Shown here: positions 60,527 through 64,000 of the stretch, one piece after another
Layout: each line of letters begins with the position of its first letter
How positions within the stretch are numbered: position 1 is the first letter of the stretch
Notes under the pieces: generated by a model
Told to the model about the DNA's origin: nothing
The model's input: the letters and a program-made list of their open reading frames with translations, nothing else
The model's database searches: none
Program-made: the position numbers and the translations under genes
NCBI RefSeq assembly: GCF_041435095.1
Contig: NZ_CP108025.1
Span: 5,456,001-5,520,000, forward strand
DNA from: Kitasatospora sp. NBC_00315
GTDB taxonomy: Bacteria > Actinomycetota > Actinomycetes > Streptomycetales > Streptomycetaceae
Length of the DNA: 64,000 nt
Reading direction: 5' to 3'

Positions 60527-61426
60527 ATGGCTCCGACCTCCACCCCCCAGACACCCTTCGGCCGGGTCCTGACCGCGATGGTGACCCCGTTCACCGCCGA
60601 CGGCGGTCTCGACCTCGACGGCGCGCAGCGCCTCGCCGCGCACCTCGTCGACTCCGGCAACGACGGCCTCGTCGTCAACGGCACCACCGGCGAGTCGCCG
60701 ACCACCAGCGACGCCGAGAAGGCCCAGCTGGTGCGCGCCGTGGTGGAGGCGGTCGGGGACAGGGCGCACGTGGTGGCCGGCGTCGGCACCAACGACACCC
60801 ACCACAGCGCGGAGCTGGCCCGGCAGGCCGAGGCCGCCGGCGCGAGCGGCCTGCTGGTCGTCACCCCGTACTACAGCAAGCCCCCGCAGGAGGGGCTCCA
60901 CCGGCACACCGTGCACATCGCGGACGCCACCGGCCTTCCGGTGATGCTCTACGACATCCCGGGCCGCAGCGGGGTGGCGCTGAGCCACGAGACGCTGGTC
61001 CGGCTCGGCGAGCACCCGAGGATCGTCGCGAACAAGGACGCCAAGGGCGATCTGGGCGCCGCCTCCTGGGCGATCGCGCGCTCCGGCCTCGCCTGGTACT
61101 CCGGCGACGACATCCTGAACCTGCCGCTGCTCTCGGTCGGCGCGGTCGGCCTGGTCAGCGTGGTGGGCCACGTGGTCGCACCGGAGCTGCGGACGATGGT
61201 GGACGCCTTCCTGGCCGGCGACACCGCCAAGGCCATCGCCGTCCACCAGAGCCTGTTGCCGATCTTCAGCGGTATGTTCCGTACCCAGGGTGTCATCCTG
61301 ACCAAGGCGGCCCTCGATCTGTCGGGCCTGCCCGCAGGACCTCTGAGGCTGCCGCTGATCGCGGCGACTCCGGAGGAGATTGCCCGTTTGAAGGAGGATC
61401 TCGCCGCCGGCGGGGTACACCTGTAG
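60527..61426 (+). CDS. dapA: 4-hydroxy-tetrahydrodipicolinate synthase
   Basis: 299 aa. TIM-barrel class I aldolase that condenses pyruvate and aspartate semialdehyde. Motifs are FGRVLTAMVTPFTADG, VNGTTGESPT, the tyrosine in VTPYYSKPPQEG, MLYDIPGRSGV and the Schiff-base lysine in IVANKDAKGD. The ATG at 60527 is chosen because the family begins MAPTS..FGRVLTAMVTPF and the in-frame upstream extension to 60458 reads across the probable promoter. It lies upstream of RNase J, a pairing conserved in actinobacteria. Confidence 0.94.
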   Translation: MAPTSTPQTPFGRVLTAMVTPFTADGGLDLDGAQRLAAHLVDSGNDGLVVNGTTGESPTTSDAEKAQLVRAVVEAVGDRAHVVAGVGTNDTHHSAELARQAEAAGASGLLVVTPYYSKPPQEGLHRHTVHIADATGLPVMLYDIPGRSGVALSHETLVRLGEHPRIVANKDAKGDLGAASWAIARSGLAWYSGDDILNLPLLSVGAVGLVSVVGHVVAPELRTMVDAFLAGDTAKAIAVHQSLLPIFSGMFRTQGVILTKAALDLSGLPAGPLRLPLIAATPEEIARLKEDLAAGGVHL

Positions 61427-61532
61427 CAGACACAGACGTGCGTGCCCCGGCTCGCCGAGTCCCCGTGGACTCGCCGCTGGACCGGATGACGGCGCGAGAG
61501 CACCACAACCTAGTAGGAAACCGACACTGAGT

Positions 61533-61581
61533 ACGCACGCCATATGTCCCCAGGGGAGGACCCCGGGCATATGGCGTGCGT
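61533..61581 (+). promoter_or_regulatory. RNase J leader hairpin abutting the ribosome-binding site
   Basis: Perfect 14-bp outer stem (61533-61546 with 61568-61581) enclosing a 21-base GC-rich loop that contains a CCCCAGGGG palindrome. Only 3 bases separate the stem from AAGGAG (61585-61590) of the RNase J gene. Its position suggests control of translation or mRNA processing rather than termination. Confidence 0.65.
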
Positions 61582-61596
61582 CGTAAGGAGAGTCTT

Positions 61597-63282
61597 TTGA
61601 GCCACCCGCACCCCGAACTCGGCGCGCCCCCCGCACTGAAGGAGGGCGCACTGCGCGTCACCCCGCTCGGCGGTCTCGGCGAGATCGGCCGCAACATGAC
61701 GGTCCTGGAGTACAACGGCCGTCTGCTCATCATCGACTGCGGCGTCCTCTTCCCCGAGGCCGAGCAGCCCGGCGTGGACCTGATCCTGCCGGACTTCAGC
61801 TCCATCCGGGACCGCCTCGGCAAGATCGACGGCATCGTCCTGACCCACGGGCACGAGGACCACATCGGCGCCGTGCCGTTCCTGCTCCGGGAGAACCCGG
61901 ACATCCCGCTGATCGGCTCCAAGCTCACCCTCGCGCTGATCGAGGCCAAGCTCGCCGAGCACCGGATCCGGCCGTACGTGCTGGAGGTCAAGGAGGGCGA
62001 GCGCGAGCGCATCGGCCCCTTCGACTGCGAGTTCATCGCGGTCAACCACTCCATCCCGGACGCCCTGGCCGTCGCCGTCCGCACCCCCGCGGGCATGGTC
62101 GTCGCCACCGGTGACTTCAAGATGGACCAGCTGCCGCTCGACGGCCGCCTCACCGACCTGCCGGCCTTCGCCAAGCTGGCGGAGGAGGGCATCGACCTCC
62201 TGCTGGTGGACTCCACCAACGCCGAGGTCCCCGGCTTCATCCCGCACGAGCGCGACATCTCGGCCGCCCTGCGGACCGTGTTCGCCAACGCCGACAAGCG
62301 CATCATCGTCGCCTCGTTCGCCAGCCACGTGCACCGCATCCAGCAGGTGCTGGACGCCGCGCACGAGTACAAGCGCAAGGTCGCCTTCGTCGGCCGCTCG
62401 ATGGTCCGCAACATGGGCATCGCCCGCGACCTCGGCTACCTGAAGGTCCCGGGCAACCTGATCGTCGACGTGAAGACGCTGGACGACCTCCCGGACAAGA
62501 ACGTCGTGCTGGTCTGTACCGGTTCACAGGGCGAGCCGATGGCGGCCCTCTCCCGGATGGCCAACCGCGACCACCAGATCCGGATCGTCGAGGGCGACAC
62601 CGTGATCATGGCGTCCTCGCTCATTCCGGGCAACGAGACCGCGATCTACCGCGTCATCAACGGCCTCACCCGATGGGGCGCCAACGTCGTCCACAAGGGC
62701 AACGCCAAGGTGCACGTCTCGGGCCACGCCTCGGCCGGCGAGCTGCTGTACTTCTTCAACATCTGCAAGCCGAAGAACCTGATGCCGGTCCACGGCGAGT
62801 GGCGCCACCTGCGGGCCTGTGCCGACCTCGGCATCAAGACCGGCATCCCGAAGGAGCGCACGGTCATCGCCGAGGACGGCGTGGTGGTCGACCTGGAGAA
62901 GGGCGTCGCCCGGATCGTCGGCAAGGTCCAGGCCGGGTACGTCTACGTCGACGGCTCGTCCGTCGGTGACATCACCGAGGCCTCGCTCAAGGACCGCCGG
63001 ATCCTCGGCGAGGAGGGCTTCATCTCGGTCTTCGTCGTGGTGGACTCCAGCAGCGGCAAGATCGTGAGCGGCCCGACCGTCCAGGCACGTGGCTCCGGCA
63101 TCGACGACAACGCCTTCGTGCCGGTCGTCGCCAAGCTGCAGGAGGGCCTGTCGCGGTCGGCCAACGACGGCGTCCTCGAGGTCCGCCAGATCCAGCAGCT
63201 CGTGCGCCGGGTCGTCGGCAAGTGGGTGGCGGACAACTACCGTCGCCGGCCGATGATCATCCCGGTCGTCGTCGAGGTCTGA
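61597..63282 (+). CDS. rnj: Ribonuclease J
   Basis: 561 aa. Metallo-beta-lactamase/beta-CASP nuclease with 5'-3' exonuclease and endonuclease activity in RNA maturation and decay. N-terminal GLGEIGRNMTVLEYNGRLLIIDCG is followed by zinc motif LTHGHEDHIGA (HxHxDH form), NHSIPDA and DSTNAEVPGF. The beta-CASP motifs include SFASHVHRIQQV and the conserved HVSGHAS. The C-terminal domain is present. The TTG at 61597 is 6 bases after AAGGAG; the reading begins (M)SHPHPELGAPP as in close relatives. A hairpin in the leader may allow feedback control by the enzyme. Confidence 0.94.
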   Translation: MSHPHPELGAPPALKEGALRVTPLGGLGEIGRNMTVLEYNGRLLIIDCGVLFPEAEQPGVDLILPDFSSIRDRLGKIDGIVLTHGHEDHIGAVPFLLRENPDIPLIGSKLTLALIEAKLAEHRIRPYVLEVKEGERERIGPFDCEFIAVNHSIPDALAVAVRTPAGMVVATGDFKMDQLPLDGRLTDLPAFAKLAEEGIDLLLVDSTNAEVPGFIPHERDISAALRTVFANADKRIIVASFASHVHRIQQVLDAAHEYKRKVAFVGRSMVRNMGIARDLGYLKVPGNLIVDVKTLDDLPDKNVVLVCTGSQGEPMAALSRMANRDHQIRIVEGDTVIMASSLIPGNETAIYRVINGLTRWGANVVHKGNAKVHVSGHASAGELLYFFNICKPKNLMPVHGEWRHLRACADLGIKTGIPKERTVIAEDGVVVDLEKGVARIVGKVQAGYVYVDGSSVGDITEASLKDRRILGEEGFISVFVVVDSSSGKIVSGPTVQARGSGIDDNAFVPVVAKLQEGLSRSANDGVLEVRQIQQLVRRVVGKWVADNYRRRPMIIPVVVEV

Positions 63283-63288
63283 CCCGGT

Positions 63289-63317
63289 TTGACCTGGGGC
63301 AACCCGGAGCGTAGTGT
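63289..63317 (+). promoter_or_regulatory. Promoter-like sequence overlapping the RNase J terminator
   Basis: TTGACC (63289-63294), 17-base spacer, TAGTGT (63312-63317). The match to the Streptomyces vegetative consensus TTGACN-N17-18-TAGNNT is good. It lies about 430 bases upstream of the 16S start and could be the first rrn promoter, or a coincidence within the hairpin. Confidence 0.4.
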
Positions 63318-63333
63318 TCTCCGGGTTGCCCCA
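63295..63333 (+). terminator. RNase J terminator
   Basis: Perfect 15-bp stem (63295-63309 with 63319-63333) and 9-base loop, 12 bases beyond the RNase J stop. A TTGACC-N17-TAGTGT promoter-like arrangement (63289-63317) overlaps it. Confidence 0.75.
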
Positions 63334-63744
63334 GTGGCAGCCGGCTTCTCCCAGATGCATTCGGATTCAGGTTCGAATTCAGGCGGGAAAAGCAGCCCGA
63401 GAAACTCTGCTAGAGTTCGGGAGCGCCGAAAGGCCAGAGCGCATCGGATAAACGAAGCTCCGGAAAACGGAGCGGAAAACGTCTGATAAGCTTGAAACAC
63501 GAAAGAACGAAGCGCCCGGAGAGACCGTGTGAGCGGCTCGAAGGAAGTGTCCGTTCCTTGAGAACTCAACAGCGTGCCAAAAGTCAACGCCAGATATGTT
63601 GACATCCCCGGCCCGGGTCGTTCGATCCGGGTTGGAGATTCCTTTGGTAACAAAACACTAGCGAGGACGCAGTGCGCGGGACTTCCCTATTCCGGGGGTC
63701 GCCGCGCCGCTCAACGCGGGTGGCCGCTCGATTACGAGCAGACA
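63334..63744 (+). promoter_or_regulatory. rRNA operon promoter and leader region
   Basis: No gene. TAGAGT (63410-63415) and GATAAG/TAAGCT (63485-63492), each in an AT-richer setting, look like -10 elements of tandem rrn promoters, as known for Streptomyces rrn operons. A 6-bp hairpin (63457-63462 with 63468-63473) lies between them. The stretch CTTGAGAACTCAACAGCGTG (63557-63576) is characteristic of actinobacterial rrn leaders and spacers and precedes 16S processing. The -35 elements are not clear by eye. Confidence 0.7.
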
Positions 63745-64000
63745 TTCACGGAGAGTTTGATCCTGGCTCAGGACGAACGCTGGCGGCGTGCTTAACACAT
63801 GCAAGTCGAACGGTGAAGCCCTTCGGGGTGGATCAGTGGCGAACGGGTGAGTAACACGTGGGCAATCTGCCCTGCACTCTGGGACAAGCCCTGGAAACGG
63901 GGTCTAATACCGGATATGACCTTCCTCCGCATGGGGGTTGGTGTAAAGCTCCGGCGGTGCAGGATGAGCCCGCGGCCTATCAGCTTGTTGGTGGGGTAAT
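63745..64000 (+). rRNA. 16S ribosomal RNA, 5' part (continues past the window)
   Basis: The universal 16S start AGAGTTTGATCCTGGCTCAG lies at 63752-63771, followed by GACGAACGCTGGCGGCGTGC, AACACATGCAAGTCGAACG and GTGGCGAACGGGTGAGTAAC. Counting from the E. coli numbering puts base 1 near 63745. The text through GGGACAAGCCCTGGAAACG and GGTGCAGGATGAGC fits Streptomycetaceae. Only about 256 of roughly 1500 bases are in view. The downstream 23S/5S lie outside. Confidence 0.97.

Noticed and set aside
63574..63854. Small ORFs overlapping the 16S leader
   Set aside because: They run into the 16S rRNA gene and have no ribosome-binding site.

Overview
The window is high-GC actinobacterial chromosome. 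GTG and TTG starts are frequent and third codon positions are mostly G or C. Gene order and the 5' end of a 16S rRNA gene point to Streptomycetaceae (Streptomyces or Kitasatospora; the window alone does not separate them). Almost everything looks like conserved core chromosome. No insertion sequence, prophage, CRISPR array or tRNA gene was recognised.

Layout. (1) 1-7.8 kb: a partial PAP2-type phosphatase, then a GABA/amine-catabolism block: gabT, a membrane-anchored P-loop ATPase, a PucR-type activator and an aldehyde dehydrogenase. (2) 7.8-11.9 kb: small redox genes, including a MarR regulator divergent from a quinone-oxidoreductase-like gene with inverted-repeat operators between them, and a second aldehyde dehydrogenase. 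(3) 11.9-15.9 kb: the MEP isoprenoid genes dxr and ispG flanking a site-2 (RIP) metalloprotease. (4) 15.9-19.7 kb: two GNAT acetyltransferases, an aminoglycoside phosphotransferase-like kinase and a ferritin-like lipoprotein. (5) 19.9-34 kb: the translation/ribosome maturation cluster rimP-nusA-ylxR-infB-ylxP-rbfA-nrnA-truB, then a very large fusion of a dead trypsin-like domain to an NTPase, then ribF. (6) 34-52.7 kb: an ESX-type type VII secretion locus: a MinD-like ATPase, an unknown protein, eccE, eccB, two WXG100 substrates, mycosin, eccC and eccD. An ECF sigma factor, a membrane-anchored partner and an amino-acid permease sit inside it. (7) 52.9-63.3 kb: rpsO-pnp, an M16 peptidase, dapB, a small membrane protein, thyX, dapA and RNase J. 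(8) 63.3-64 kb: the leader and start of an rRNA operon.

The strongest unusual feature is the thyX gene. It carries an in-frame 302-residue intein inserted inside the ThyX signature motif. The intein has an HNH endonuclease core and, in an unexpected place between splicing blocks A and B, a segment resembling an AP2 DNA-binding domain. Second is the 1322-residue trypsin-fold/NTPase protein between truB and ribF, in which all three serine-protease catalytic positions appear replaced. Other points of interest are the RNase J leader hairpin, the MarR operator cluster, the repeat-rich IF-2 and its leader, and the internal arrangement of the ESX locus.

All calls come from reading the sequence and from knowledge of the families. 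No database search was possible, so family names are recognition calls and precise starts are inferred from ribosome-binding sites and homologue-like N termini.
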